This document shows, piece by piece, positions 1 to 10,990 of a DNA stretch of 64,000 bases. Positions within the stretch are counted from its first letter, which is position 1. Every line of letters starts with the position of its first letter. Source of the stretch: Varanus komodoensis (taxonomy: Eukaryota; Chordata; Lepidosauria; Squamata; Varanidae); NCBI RefSeq assembly GCF_004798865.1, contig NW_025335268.1, positions 85,618,934 through 85,682,933 of the forward strand. The letters run 5' to 3'. The notes below the pieces were generated by a model that was not told the DNA's origin, searched no databases, and saw nothing but the letters and a program-made list of their open reading frames with translations. A program made the translations under genes and the position numbers.

Positions 1-30
1 TCTTTCTAGTCCTTGTAAGGTGCAACCCAG

Positions 31-965
31 TCAGCAGTCCATCTTCCAGAAAATGTATCTCATGGACCCAAAATCCAACTCAGTCATGTCAGCACCACTT
101 TCATAGCCTTGGAGTATGTTTCTTTCCTTGCCTATTCTTCTTGCAAGAACTGCAGGGAATGGAGAAAAAACTTGTCCAAGATACTTGGCTTTCCTTCCTA
201 AAGCTTCAAAGTCTGATGTTATGTCTTCAAAACTCCACTGTGCGGTATCATTTGTTCTCACATGTATAAGAAGGAACGGGTATGTGTCAGTGGGCTGTAT
301 GTGCCTTGGCAGACATTCAGTTATATCACTAATCTGTTCTCCAGGGAGACAGCACACCTGACATGTTCATGGGTCATCCCAACATGCATGTGTTTCTATC
401 CCACTCAACAGGGAGCCTTGTTCAGTATTGCACAGGATGTCTTGCAGTTCTTTCACAACAGGTGATCCAACAGGCGATCCTCCAGTCTCATCCTTGAGTA
501 CTAAAAGTGGTTAAGAGTTCTACTGCTTCCCCTGGTGCAGAGTGTCTTCTAGTTCTTCTGCATCTAATTGTCACTCTTTTCTAGGGAGTTTCCTCCTCAT
601 TTTCCCCTTCCCTTGGGATTCTTTTTTTCTGCCTCAGCTTGTTGTTGCAAGTCTAGCTTCTGTGCCACTCTTAGCAGTTGCAGTTCCACCACTCTGTCTA
701 AAAACTTCTGTTTTCACCTTGAGGGTGGACATTCACTATTCTAGTGCCCTTACCTTTTCTTCTAACATGACTACTAGCTTGTAGTTGTTGCACATGCAGG
801 CCATGTTTTGCTCAAGCAGGAAAACTAACATTGCACAAATGTCGCAGATCACCAGCACTGGAAAAACTTCTCAGTCCAATCTTTCTGCTACCCTTTTGAT
901 TCTACCTTGTTGGGTCTGTTGTAACAACCAGTGCTATATCCTATCTTCAGTAAAACTTAACAACA
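31..965 (-). mobile_element. CR1 LINE, ORF1 fragment with esterase-like domain
   Basis: The best frame (357 down to 31, 108 residues) begins CCLPGEQISDITECLPRHI and continues through HVRTNDTAQ. This matches the C-terminal SGNH-hydrolase (esterase-like) domain of reptile and bird CR1 ORF1 proteins, where the same place usually reads CCLPGARVRDI...HVGTND. The block-III Asn-Asp is kept (about 252-247), but the preceding Gly is Arg. Upstream, another frame reads VVKELQDILCNTEQGSLLSGIETHACW, which corresponds to the usual LLRGTEAPIC segment. Farther up (about 800-550) lie a CMCNNYKLVVMLEEKVRALE piece and a Leu/Gln-rich stretch, like the Cys-motif and coiled-coil parts of ORF1. Several stops and frame changes show it is dead. 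ORF1 helps CR1 RNA form a particle; this copy cannot. The 5' limit is uncertain. Confidence 0.72.
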
Positions 966-1796
966 TAGTCCTACCAGTAAACGGGAGTGTGTTAAAAGGA
1001 AGGAATCAAAGGGAGGGGGAAACTAAGGAGAGAAAAGAAGGGGAAAAAATAGTAACCTCCCGCTTGACCTTCCCCACTGAACTCCACTGCTGAACTCCTA
1101 TTTGCTTTCCCTGGTTATTCACTCTGGTTGTTTCCTCTATGGGAGTTTGGCTGCTTGAATCCCAGAGCCCCTGGACCAGCTGAGGCAGATTCCTCTTATC
1201 TGCTCAACTAGGAATCAGGAACTGGAATGTGTATGACACCAATTTGGCATATTTTATAAAAATCAGATACTTTTATTTTGCCTTGAGATAATGTCAGTTA
1301 CTAAGTGCATTTCTGGCTATGATGATTTACCATGTACAGAATTTCAGTACGAGAAGTTCTGCAGTTTTCCAACTTTTAGCTACTACCTTGGAAGCTGTCA
1401 TCAGCATGAATCTGATTTATTCCTTTGACATCATATTTGCATTTTGCTCATTGCATATTATTCATACATAGATATATAGATTAGTGTGCTATATTTGCCA
1501 TTTCTTAGAATACTGTAAAAAAACAGAACAGGATCACTGCATAGGAATATGTTAGCCTTGCTGATTGTTGTTTCTACAATATTTTTTAATGTTTGTGTTT
1601 GGTATTGTTGCCAGATTCTTTTTCCACTTTAAAAAAAAACCCAACAGCACCTGTATTGGATGGAGAAGAGTAATAAGTATGGGACCATGGTATGGGGAAA
1701 GGCAAGTTTGCTATGCCATTTACCCCTGAACCCTTTTACCCATTCCAGCTGCTATGTGAACACATAAGATTGTCCTACACCACATCAGAGCACTGG
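966..1796. other. No gene seen; possibly CR1 5' leader, then unique DNA
   Basis: The first 250 bases may still be the 5' untranslated part of the antisense CR1 on the left, but I cannot match it. The rest is AT-rich unique sequence with a short A-run near 1632. Confidence 0.4.
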
Positions 1797-1936
1797 TTCT
1801 TCTAGTTAAATAGTGTCTTCTCTAGCTGGCAGTAACTCTCTAGGGTAGATCTCAGACAGGAATGACCTGGAGATGCCAGAGGCTGAACTGGAGTCTTCTA
1901 CTTGCTAAGCAATGGCTTTAGCAAGTAGAAGTCCAG
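1797..1936 (-). mobile_element. tRNA-derived squamate SINE, antisense, head rearranged
   Basis: The stretch reads as the complement of a common lizard SINE: a ctggcag...ctctctaggg block, then acctggagatgccag, then a decayed form of the gaacctgggaccttctgcatgc block that holds the B box. The expected tRNA-like A-box end is missing. In its place is an inverted copy of the preceding 20 bases (1888-1908 against 1918-1936). Confidence 0.55.
1888..1936. repeat. Inverted repeat with 9-base loop
   Basis: The arm cttctacttgctaa (1895-1908) is exactly complementary to ttagcaagtagaag (1918-1931), with loop gcaatggct. The pairing extends outward to 1888 and 1936 with a two-base gap. Confidence 0.9.
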
Positions 1937-2247
1937 CCCGGAAGACCAGCAAGACTCCGAAGATCTAAACATACCCTGTCCAGGTTTATTTCAATATTTG
2001 CCTGTTGAAATACTGGGAAATGAAACATCCATTTTCTTCCATCCTGCTATTTACAAGTTTGTTATTCTTGAAATTTGCTGATCAGTTATGTTTTTTGCCT
2101 ACAGTTGCATGATTTGGTGTCTTTGTTGGCTAATCATTAACCTATTTGATAAGTCAGTCAATGAACCAGAAGCAATTGATCCCTGGTGAACAGATTTCTG
2201 AAGCTTTGTAAATATAAGTGCACTCAGGTTTGTTCCAGGCTGGTATG
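1937..2247. other. Unique sequence, nothing seen
   Basis: AT-rich, with no open frame or repeat that I recognise. Confidence 0.4.
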
Positions 2248-2444
2248 GAACCTTTTTATTTAAACGTCATTTTAATTGTTAATATTATTTGCTTATTTTA
2301 TCTGGCCAGGGCGACTTATTTTATATTGTTAATTTGTTTTATATTTTGAATGTATTATATTTTAATTTATGTTGTGAGCTGCCCCGAGGCTTCGGCGAAT
2401 GGGGCGGCATAGAAATGTTTTAAATAAATAAATAAATAAATAAA
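2248..2444 (+). mobile_element. L2-type LINE, 3' end
   Basis: The segment from aacctttttattt to the (AAAT)n tail at 2420-2444 is the 3' untranslated end of the same L2 subfamily found antisense at 8499-9965. Shared landmarks are ggccagggcgacttattttat and gccccgaggcttcggcgaatgg. It is 5' truncated to about 200 bp, as expected for aborted reverse transcription. Divergence from the other copies is low, so it is a fairly young insertion. Confidence 0.8.
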
Positions 2445-2498
2445 CATGGAGATGATTTTGGATCTGCTTCACTTACATGGACGGTTCCAGGACTGCAC

Positions 2499-2617
2499 CC
2501 CGCCCCAGCCCCCCCCCCCCACCACAAACACACACAAGGTACACCTAAGAGAAAGAAATAGTAAGTCACACCTCATGCCCTGGCTGTCATGAATTTGGTT
2601 GTTTGTTTGTTTGTTTT
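2499..2617. repeat. Low-complexity cluster: C-run and (TTTG)n
   Basis: A run of about 14 C (2507-2520) with CA-rich flanks is followed by (TTTG)n at about 2597-2617. Confidence 0.9.
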
Positions 2618-2621
2618 TTGC

Positions 2622-2790
2622 TTAGTTAGTAAAAGGTTTTTATAGGCCATCCACTACAAGTGTTTCAGGATGGCTTACAAGAAGAAGAGGAAGAAGAAAA
2701 CAACAACAACAACAACAACAACAAAGCAAGACACTGCATCCAACCTCAATAATAAAGTTCACAAAGCTTTAAAAATGGTGGCCAATTTTC
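2622..2790 (-). mobile_element. Old L2-type 3' end fragment containing (AAC)n
   Basis: The words ttttatagg-ccatccac-tca-g-tggcttaca line up with the L2-like 3' end at 12237-12300, read on the complement. A (AAC)n microsatellite of about 9 units (2697-2726) sits inside it and gives a low-complexity open frame (KKKRKKKTTTTT) that is not a gene. Confidence 0.4.
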
Positions 2791-3477
2791 TACTTTGCTC
2801 CACACCATCTTGCCTAGTATTTCACTGTAGTCCTGCATGCCATTTCCCCACACCTCATCTACTTTAAAAGCCTGTGGTAGGTTGCCTGGATGAGGCATCT
2901 TCTAAGCCATATAATGTTCTTACCCTTTGCACAATTTCTAGTATAGGTGTGCCGTGCATGGGCAGAGACGAGGCGCAAGAATGCGTGCAGTGTATAGTTT
3001 GGATGTGAATGCAAATTCTGACAGTGAAGACAGCATGGCTGGAGGGACTGCATAGGAAGGGTGGTTATGGAAGTCCATTTGTACACATGGTTAAATTTAG
3101 ATCTATCTTGCAGTGTGCAGCCTTACCCTAAAAATAAAGGGTCATAACCAGGAGGTTGCGTCCAATATTAGTCGAACTTAAATCCAAATCATTTCAAGGC
3201 ATCCACCCTAGGAAGAAGATTGGATACAGCCCAAATTATAAAAATAGCATATTGCTCAGAACTCCTGAGTCATTCATGTAATCAACTGCCTTTAAACAAA
3301 CAAGCAAACAAGCAATTCAGGGTGCACGAAAAGATGTAAAATCAAATATTATCCCTGAACAACTATTTCAAAGTGGCAAGAGAAGAGGGAAAAACCCAAG
3401 CAAATGAAGTATGTACACAATAAGATGGATTGTGCAGATTGGAAAGCATTTTTTAATTACCAAGTGAGAGTCTGTAT
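2791..3477. other. Unique sequence, nothing seen
   Basis: Mixed composition. A short (AAACAAGC)-like simple stretch lies at about 3292-3316. Confidence 0.4.
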
Positions 3478-3541
3478 GACTGGGATGATGGGGATTGTAA
3501 TCCAACTTGTCTGGAAGTCACCATAGGAAGGCTGGTTCACA
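3478..3541. mobile_element. Half copy of palindromic hAT-like MITE
   Basis: The words tgggatgatggggattgtaa, tccaacttgtctgg and ggaaggctgg match the right half of the short palindromic element seen whole at 34728-34868. Only one arm is left. Confidence 0.5.
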
Positions 3542-4348
3542 AGGTCTCTCAAAGTATGTAGACACACACACTTCCACACACATTTGAAAAAAAATGTTAC
3601 AGCTGCAGGGGCTGTTGCACAAAGGAGTAGAGAGCCTCTTCTGGCTCCACTGAACTGTATAATGAGATGATCGTGGCTCTAATCACAAGAGAAGAAAGAA
3701 TGAAATGTACCTATATATCCTGTTATGTAAGAGGTTTCATGGCTGATGGGAGCTGAAAGTACAGCAAAAACATCTTTCATCTGCTAGAGTAGATGTTACT
3801 TCTGTTGTGTTATGAAGTGCATTTAAGTGCAGTTTGTAGAGCAGCGCCATGATTAATTATTAGCCATCTATCATAAATATATATATATATTTCACCACAG
3901 AAGGTTCTTGACTATATCAAAATTGTAATATGGAAAGGGATGAATTAAAAACCTTAAGTAAAAAGGGTTTTTTTAAACCTTTAAAAGATATTAGGTGACA
4001 CAGACAGCAAATAATCACACTTATTGCTTATTTTCATGTTGCCAGTATACTGTTTACTGAGGGTTTCTTTTCATAGACATAGTCAGTAAATATTGTGTCT
4101 AGTACTGTAAATAGAAAGTTCTCCTCCAGCACAATGGATCACCATTTTTGGCTTCTGGCTCTCTCCCTGCTTTCTAGCTCTTTGAACACCACACCAACTG
4201 ACATTGCGTAATAAGGGAAAGCCCTGCAGTAGGACCAAAGAGGAATTTCCTCCTGTGGGGCAGGAAGAACTGCCAGCACTGTCAACTACAAAATGGACTT
4301 TTCCTTAGGATGAGCAGTTGCACTTCCTTGTCATGTTTGCTCAAGAGC
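3542..4348. other. Unique sequence with a short (AT)n
   Basis: AT-rich; the (AT)n lies at about 3875-3892. No coding signal. Confidence 0.4.
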
Positions 4349-4455
4349 AGGGGAGGGCAACATTTTTGAGGCTGTGGGCACATGTGACAATTTGAGAAAT
4401 TATTCTGGGAGCCACCACAAAATATCTACCATGAGAGGTGTGGCTCCTCACAAAG
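4349..4455. mobile_element. Non-autonomous hAT-like DNA transposon fragment
   Basis: It starts caggggagggcaac, the usual form of a hAT-like terminus in lizard genomes (CAGGGGTGGGCAAC). It continues gctgtgggcacatgt and ccaccacaaaatatctaccatg, matching a common squamate repeat as I remember it. The second terminus is not seen; the CR1 fragment begins just downstream. Confidence 0.45.
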
Positions 4456-4496
4456 AACATGAGTACAAGAGAAACAGAGAAACAGCAATTCAGAAG

Positions 4497-4890
4497 GGGT
4501 CTCCCGGGCCACCCAGTCTGACCCCCAGCTCCAACCAGCTCTGTTCACGACATGCCTACCATGTGCATGTCCAGCCTATCCTTGAACACCCTCACCGATG
4601 GGGCTTCAACTACCTCCCGTGGAAGCCCATTCCATACCCTCTGGGTCCTGACTGTCAGAAAGTACTTCCTGGCATCCAAATTGAACCTTGGTTCCCTGAA
4701 CTTGGCTCCACTGGAGTGTGTCCTGCCATCCTCTGCAGGGGAGAACAGGTCCCTACCCACCTCCATGTGACACCCCTTCACATTCCTATATGTCACTAAC
4801 AGATCCCCTCAGAAACTCCTCTTCTCCAGGCTGAAAAGACCCAGTTCCCTCAGTCTCGCCTCATACGGGAGCCCCAATAAAGTAAACAAC
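4497..4890 (-). mobile_element. CR1 LINE, ORF2 C-terminus and 3' side
   Basis: Read on the complement, the frame gives GLPYEARLRELGLFSLEKR, then after one in-frame stop TYRNVKGCHMEVGRDLF and RKYFLTVRTQRVWNGLPREVVEAPSVRVFKDRLD. This is the conserved tail of CR1 ORF2 after the reverse transcriptase core (usual form LRELGLFSLEKRRLRGDL...[31 protein letters not shown]). The copy keeps only about 120 codons. Apart from the one in-frame stop the frame is intact, so it is moderately old. It abuts the hAT-like piece on its 3' side. Confidence 0.9.
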
Positions 4891-7800
4891 ACTTTTGACA
4901 CACCTCCTCCAAGTCCCTTTTCTTTGTTTCCTTCTATTTCCTGATGAATGGGTATGTTGCAGATTACAATACAGCCATTCACCATGTTCATTTCCTAGAA
5001 ATGTCTCCAGGCCACAGAGGTGACCCAGAGGTGCTCATGAGAAATGAAGATGGCAGCAGCTGGAAGCCCTCACTCTACTTAGAAGGGATGTCAGCTGGAG
5101 CTAAGATTTTTTTCCCTCTGTCAGACCTAGGATCCATCAGCAGGCACTACTGGAGACACACTGGTGCCCATAGGGACTATCTTGTCCACCCCTACTCTAG
5201 AGTAAACGCAAGATCCTAGACCTTAAACCACTACCCCCACACTCTGGGTGGGTGCCCTTGCACTAACTCCGGAGTAAACATGGATGAACATGAAAAGAAG
5301 ACATAGCTGCTAGATCCACATTTAAAATAATATTTGTCACTTTAATTCTCCACTGTATTGACAAAAAATTATCCAACTCTTTCTCAAGAGTGGGCCTTGC
5401 CCTTAGTGGTAGCAACAGTAGTGCTCCTTTTTTTCTCCCCTTTGTTGGTTTTCTTTCCAGCCATGTTTTTCTCTACAATATGGGTCATAGTATCATTTTG
5501 AGGTATTGCGGCGGGGAATAACAACCTCTGCAAAAAGAATGGTGGAGAATATTCAGAGAAAATTCTATAATGTGGCATTCTTATTCTAAAAGAGTAGAAA
5601 AGGAAAACCACAAAAAGTTTGCTGGAAAAAAAGAATGGTTCTGCCTTTTCTTCAGGTACAAAAAATGTTGAAACTTCTGAAGCTTGGAGAAGAAGGAATA
5701 TCCACTGCCATGAGAATAAAAGCTTCTGCTTGGCTGTTTCTAGACTGTAAAGTTTTCAGGAGAGGGAGTGCATCTCACATTTTATTTTATTTTATTGCAT
5801 GTTTTTCACTTGCCTTTCAGTGATCTATCTGTGTATTTAAGTTAGTCAGACAAAGGCCTCATTTATCACTGTGATAAATATAGCTTCTTTGCCAGTGTCC
5901 TGTATCTAGTACTTTACCTGTTCAGTAAGTATTTTAATAGCTTCCACTTAAGGAAGAAAGCAAATTAATCTCTATTCTCCAGCTAAACAGTGCTGACTCT
6001 TCTCAGGGATTTGCTCCTTAGTCCTATGTTGTTACCTGTCACGATCTGAAAGTTGCCTCCCTGATGAACTTTTTTATTATTATTATTCTGGTGGCCATTG
6101 GGCTGCAATTATCCCATCCCTTGTCTGCCTTAACCTAATATAGCTTCAGCTACTTTTCAAGCCTCTAATGCTTTTACTGAGTCTATTAAGTGTTATCCCT
6201 TATTGCAAGCTGTAAAAATAGCACTTTGTTAGCTATCAGGACTTGTTAATATTTTCCCTTACTTCATTAAACAACAAGTACTTCGGTCATGAAACATTAG
6301 GCAGAAATTATGTATAACCATAGAAAGCAAACAGAACCACCTTTGCCATCTTTTGGGACAAAACCTTTTTCTTTTGTTAGAAAAATCAGTATTATTCTAC
6401 TTGTTTCTATTAATAAGTTCAATAGCATTTACATGTGTAGTTCCTTAGACTGTACTCTTGCTGGTGGGGTTTCTTCTTTTCAATTTCACTGCAGTCCAGC
6501 ACCAAGCACTTGATGACAAAGTCATCTTGCAGAAATCCTTTATGAACAGTTGTTCTGCTTTTTCAGCCTGTCTATTTCATCCCAGAGTAGCTGAAGGTAA
6601 CAAGAGGGCAGCACCCATTGCAGTGCCCTTGAGCAAGAGCCCTCCCAGGGCCAGCCTCCTCCTTTGGCCTTCTCACAGCCAAGTCCCCAACTGCCATTGC
6701 TTATCTACCTTCTCATCCTGGCTACTGCTCGGTTGCTAGACAAACAGATAGACAAGGAACAAGCAGGTGTGGCATCTCCTTGCTCCTAACCCTTGCCACT
6801 AGCATTACCTGGCCTAGCCTGAGATGCAGGTGACCAAGCATGAGGAAGAGGAGGAGCAAGATCAGGGGAGTCTTGTCAGAGGGTCTCTCTGGGGGATGGG
6901 TCCCCAGCAGGTGCCTGACCAGGCCTAACCTTGATGCTGGCCTGGCCAGCTGATGTGACTGGCTACAGCTGGTATAACATTTGGAGAAGAGTCATAGGAT
7001 AATGTATAAATCCTTTTGCTGAAAGATACTGGCCCAGTATCGTCCTGATACACTTTCCACGTGATGGGATACTTGGCCACGTGGGTGCTTTTCAAGAAGC
7101 AGCCACCATATATGTACTTTATGTACACAGAGAGACCATGTATCCTATCTGATCTGGGCTCTTAGAAGCAGGGCACTTGAATTGATTAAATAATTACACT
7201 TCTAAAGTCATCCACCTCATTGATCGTCACACCACAGAGAGCTGTGACAGTAAAGAGGAGGACTGAACATGGTGGACCATGCCACAGCTCACAGAGCCAA
7301 CTGATGAGATGGTTCACTAGATGAAACTGCTGTCCAGTCCACAGATGGATGGCAGCAGAAGGCCCTGCTCTTGTGTTACTTTCCCATTTGGGAGGAGGTA
7401 GGAGCACAGGTGTACAGTTGCTAACTTGTTGGTTGCCTTGGTGTGGGTGTAGCCTGTAGATAACACTGAATGGCCATCTGCTCAGTGACCATGGACAGCT
7501 CTTCTGCACTCTCTTGCAATGAAACAGTGGTGGCTAAGTTAGCATAGCCAGTTGCATACCTGGATCAAATTGCCTCCCTAATCCATCTCTGAATAACTAA
7601 ATTATAGCCAACCAAACAAATCAGCAATTCTTGGCCAATTTGACCTGCTTGTGACGGAAGGGTGGATTGCTTCCTAAGGCAAATTTAATACACTAAGGTA
7701 CTTAAAGAGTTAAAATGGTTGTCAGCCAACAATCTGTATGTAAATGCTTGGTAGATTAAGCACTCTGTTTAATCACATGCATGCAGGAAAGGCATAATGA

Positions 7801-8137
7801 AAACTGCAGGACTTCCAAGTTAGCATGCATAGAATTAAGGGTGTGCAAGAAATCCATCTTGGAGATGGGAGTCCTTCAGATTATTTCAGCTCAGCGAATC
7901 AGATTCTGCCTAACTTGCTGTTTCCTCACCAAGCATTTGTGTGAGTGTTTGGTAGGAAGTGAACCCACTGCTGCATATAATTGTTGTGCAAATATTACTG
8001 GTAGCTCTGTGCAAGGGAAGGTTCTCACTTGTACATATATTCTTTGTGGGATTTGTGCAAATGTCACACTGCTGTGCAAGAGTGGTTTAGTTGCACGGAT
8101 ACAATTTCACTGTACATGATTTTTATCTGTTTCTATA
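4891..8137. other. Unique sequence, no gene recognised (3.2 kb)
   Basis: No frame shows protein-like conservation. A (TTTTA)n run lies near 5780-5795. Composition becomes more GC-rich at about 6600-6960, which opens short frames on both strands by chance. Nothing here could be assigned to a repeat family. Confidence 0.4.
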
Positions 8138-8275
8138 GTCTGAAGTGTTTGATTCTTCCTAATCTTGGAAGCTAGGTAGGGTTGGGCCTGGTTGAAATCT
8201 GGATGGGTGCCTTAAATGTTGTGAACCACCTAGAGAGCTTCAGCTATGGGTGGTATAGTAATAAAATATGGTGGT
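8138..8275 (+). mobile_element. 5S-rRNA-derived SINE, L2-like tail
   Basis: The head (8149-8213) follows the 5S rRNA internal promoter: ttggaagctaggtagggt, tgggcctgg and tggatggg correspond to the 5S A-box, intermediate element and C-box regions. After that, gtgaaccacctagagagcttcag and ggtggtatagtaataaa look like an L2/CR1-type 3' end, which would recruit LINE reverse transcriptase. It ends in a short simple repeat (tgg/tgatga). A plain 5S pseudogene is less likely because of the LINE-like tail. Confidence 0.65.
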
Positions 8276-8498
8276 GATGATGATGTTTGCATTGTGTTAG
8301 TGAGAACATATTGAAAAATGAAATTGTTGTGTAATTGCAGCATAATTCGTGAAACTTAAGTGTATAAGAATGAGGATTGAAGTAATGGTGGCAGAGATTT
8401 GCATAAATTACTATAGCTTGGTTTATGGAAACTACTGTAGACACCATGCAAGCATAAATGGGGGGGGTGAATACATTATACATGTGGCAGTGGGGATT
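8276..8498. other. Short unique spacer
   Basis: Only a G7 run at about 8461-8467 and no other recognisable element. Confidence 0.4.
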
Positions 8499-9965
8499 GC
8501 ATATTTATTTATTTATTTAGAAAATTTCTATGCCGCCCCATTCACCAAAGCCTCGGGGCTGCTCACAAAACATCAATTAAAATATAATACACTAAAATTA
8601 TAAAATGAATTAACAATATAAAATAAGTCGCCCTGGCCAAAGAATAAAATAAGCAAATAATATTAGCAATTAAAATGACGTTTGAATAAAAAGATCTTCA
8701 CCTGGCGCCAAAAAACAAATAACGATGGCGCCAGGCAGACCTCTCTGGGGAGCGCATTCCATAGATTGGGAGTCACCACAGAGAAATCCCTCCTCCGAGT
8801 ACCTACCCTCCTAATTTCCTTCACGGAGGGTTCCTGGAGAAGGGCCTCTCACGCAGATCTCAAGGGGCGGCCAGGCATATATGGATGTAAGCGCTCCTTC
8901 AGGTAACCAGAACCCAAGCCGTTTAGGGCTTTATAGGTCATCACCAACACCTTGAATTGGGCCCGGACTTCAATGGGAAGCCAGTGAAGCTGACGGAGGA
9001 CTGGAGTCATGTGAACCTAACGCCCAGTCCCCGTCAGCAGCCTGGCAGCTCTATTTTGAACCAATTGAAGTATCCAGACTGTCTTCAAGGGTAGCCCCAC
9101 GTAGAGCGCATTACAGAAGTCAAGGCGGGAAGTCACCAATGCGTGTGTCACTGTCGCCAGGCAATCGTACTCCAGGTAGGGGCGCAGCTGATGGATCAGC
9201 CGAAGCTGAAGGAAAGCGTTCCTCGCCACTGCTGTCACCTGGGCTTCCAATGAAAGCTCTGGGTCGAGGAGCACTCCCAAGCTGCGGACCTTGTCCCTAA
9301 GAGGGAGTGCAACCCCATTCAGGACTAAGTTCAATTCACCCTCTCCGAAGCCCGATCTGCCAACCAACAGGACCTCCATCTTGTCTGGATTGAGCTTCAG
9401 TTTATTGGCCCTCATCCAGCCCATTACCTCGGCCAGGCACCGGTTCAGCACAGCCACTGCCTCACCTGGATTGGTGGAAAATGAGAGGTAGAGCTGGGCA
9501 TCATCAGCGTACTGATGATTTCGCAGCCCATACCTCCTGATGACCTCTCCCAGCGGTTTCATGTAGATGTTAAAAAGCAAAGGGGACAAAATGGACCCCT
9601 GCAGTACTCCATGGCAGAGCTGCCATGGCGCAGAGCCATAGTCCCCCAGCACCACCTTCTGGAATCGGTCATTGAGATAGGAGCGGAACTCCGACCCCCA
9701 ATCCCGCTAGCCTATCCAGAAGGATACCATGGTCGATGGTATCGAAAGCCGCTGAGAGATCCAGAAGAATCAACAGGGACGCACTCCTCCTGTCCTTCTC
9801 CCTGCGCAGGGCATCGTACAGGGCAACGAAGGCAGATTCAGTACCATACCCGGGTCTGAAGCCGGACTGAAATGGGTCCAGATAATCAGTTTCATCCAAG
9901 AGTTGTCCCGCCAACATCCACTCCAACACCTTGCCCAGAAATATTTGATACTTCAATGTGTGGAT
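8499..9965 (-). mobile_element. L2-type LINE with readable reverse transcriptase, 5' truncated
   Basis: The 3' end is the antisense (ATTT)n at 8499-8520; the 5' break is near 9960. From 9956 to 9669 the protein reads VLEWMLAGQLLDETDYLDPFQSGFRPGYGTESAF and LDLSAAFDTIDHGILLDRL (RT motifs 2-3). From 9655 to 9017 it continues GVLQGSILSPLLFNIYMKPL, then QYADDAQLYLSF (catalytic Tyr-Ala-Asp-Asp at 9511-9500), MRANKLKLNPDKMEVLLVG and LVTSRLDFCNALYVGLPLK. A small deletion or frame change near 9660-9700 separates the two frames, and the tail after LLTGTGR is out of frame. The endonuclease half was never copied. A working element would nick DNA and prime reverse transcription from its RNA; this one is dead but young. 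The closest relative in the window is 61547-62336. Confidence 0.92.
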
Positions 9966-10239
9966 CTGAAAATTAGTGTAAAGACAGGGCCCAGTAGCAT
10001 TCCTGTGGATTCATGGAGTTGATCTTGGCTTGATGGAGTTGATCTTGGATTGGTTCACTTCCTCGGTTGGAGAAAGCATTAAAAAAATCCAGAGAGTAGA
10101 TGAGAGCTGGGTTTGGGATTTTGGGTTCTAGAGGGCACAACCCAACCCTACATCAAATTAGACTGTGCAGCTGCACTTCTGTGTACCCTGAAAAATGAGC
10201 ACCAATGAAGTTAGTGAGGAAGAGTATGAATAAGTTATA
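9966..10239. other. Unique sequence with a short direct repeat
   Basis: The phrase gttgatcttgg occurs twice (about 10019 and 10040) in a local duplication. Nothing else is seen. Confidence 0.4.
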
Positions 10240-10314
10240 ATATGTTGTAAACTATACTGAGAGTCATTGACTAAGAGAAATGGTGTAGAAATATCTTAAA
10301 TAAATAAATAGGTT
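10240..10314 (+). mobile_element. Possible LINE 3' tail
   Basis: The stretch gtaaactatactgagag...gtagaaatatcttaaataaataaata has the form of an L2-type terminus (hairpin-like end, then AAAT units), but it is too short and diverged to place firmly. Confidence 0.4.
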
Positions 10315-10358
10315 AAGATCACCTTAGAACCCTAAGGCTCATTATGGTCTATAGCATC

Positions 10359-10426
10359 CATGCCCAGCCTTGTGCCCTCCAGATGTGTTGGACCAAAACA
10401 CCCATCATCTCCAGCCAGCACATCTG
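10359..10426. mobile_element. Half copy of palindromic hAT-like MITE
   Basis: The words ccagccttgtgccctccaga, tgtgttgga and cccatcatctccagccagca match the left arm and centre of the element at 34728-34868. Confidence 0.6.
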
Positions 10427-10914
10427 TATTGGCTATGCAACAGTGAACATTCTGCTACATCATAAACAAGGCATACATTGATATGGTAATGTTTTTGCAG
10501 CTTTTTCCATTTTGAGTTTCAAAGTTTTCAGGTTTGAGTTCAGCTGAAGAGCTCTCTTCAGCTGAACCCAAGAGAATGCTTGAGGGAGAACAAGTGGCAC
10601 AGACCGCAAGCAAGATTTAATTTTGGCGTCTAAATTTACTGTTGTTATTAGCACTCTCTGAAAATGGATGACAGAACATTTTACTAGAATTTTCATTTTT
10701 CTGATTTACTGCTTTCTATTCCCAATCCAGATGGCTGGGCAGGAGGGATGTTCCATCTTTGCTATGATAATGCCCATGATCAAGTATCTTAACGATTTCA
10801 AGGAATAGTGACACATCTCTTCCCTACCCACTTCCCCGGTTCCCCTACGTGCTTGCTTTGATAAGTTGGTTTGAAGAATCTCAAGCTCAGATTTATTGGC
10901 TAAAGTTCAATTGA
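10427..10914. other. Unique sequence, nothing seen
   Basis: The antisense open frame at 10460-10696 has no recognisable motif. agctgaaga/tcttcagct pairing near 10542-10566 is a short local inverted repeat. Confidence 0.35.
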
Positions 10915-10990
10915 TTTACAGTCCAGTCATCATGTTTACCCAGAAGTCAGCCAAATTGAGTGCATGGGATTTACTCCCAGGTAGGAATGT
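10915..10990. mobile_element. Copy of the palindromic ATCCTATGCATG-type MITE
   Basis: The words acagtccagtcatcatgttta, cccagaagtc, then the reversed arm gggatttactcccaggtagg-atgtgca follow the usual squamate palindrome (GCAATCCTATGCATGTTTAC...ATAGGATTGC). The copy is diverged. Confidence 0.5.

Noticed and set aside
2670-2867. Lys/Thr-rich small protein
   Set aside because: It is a translation of the (AAG/AAC)n simple repeat.
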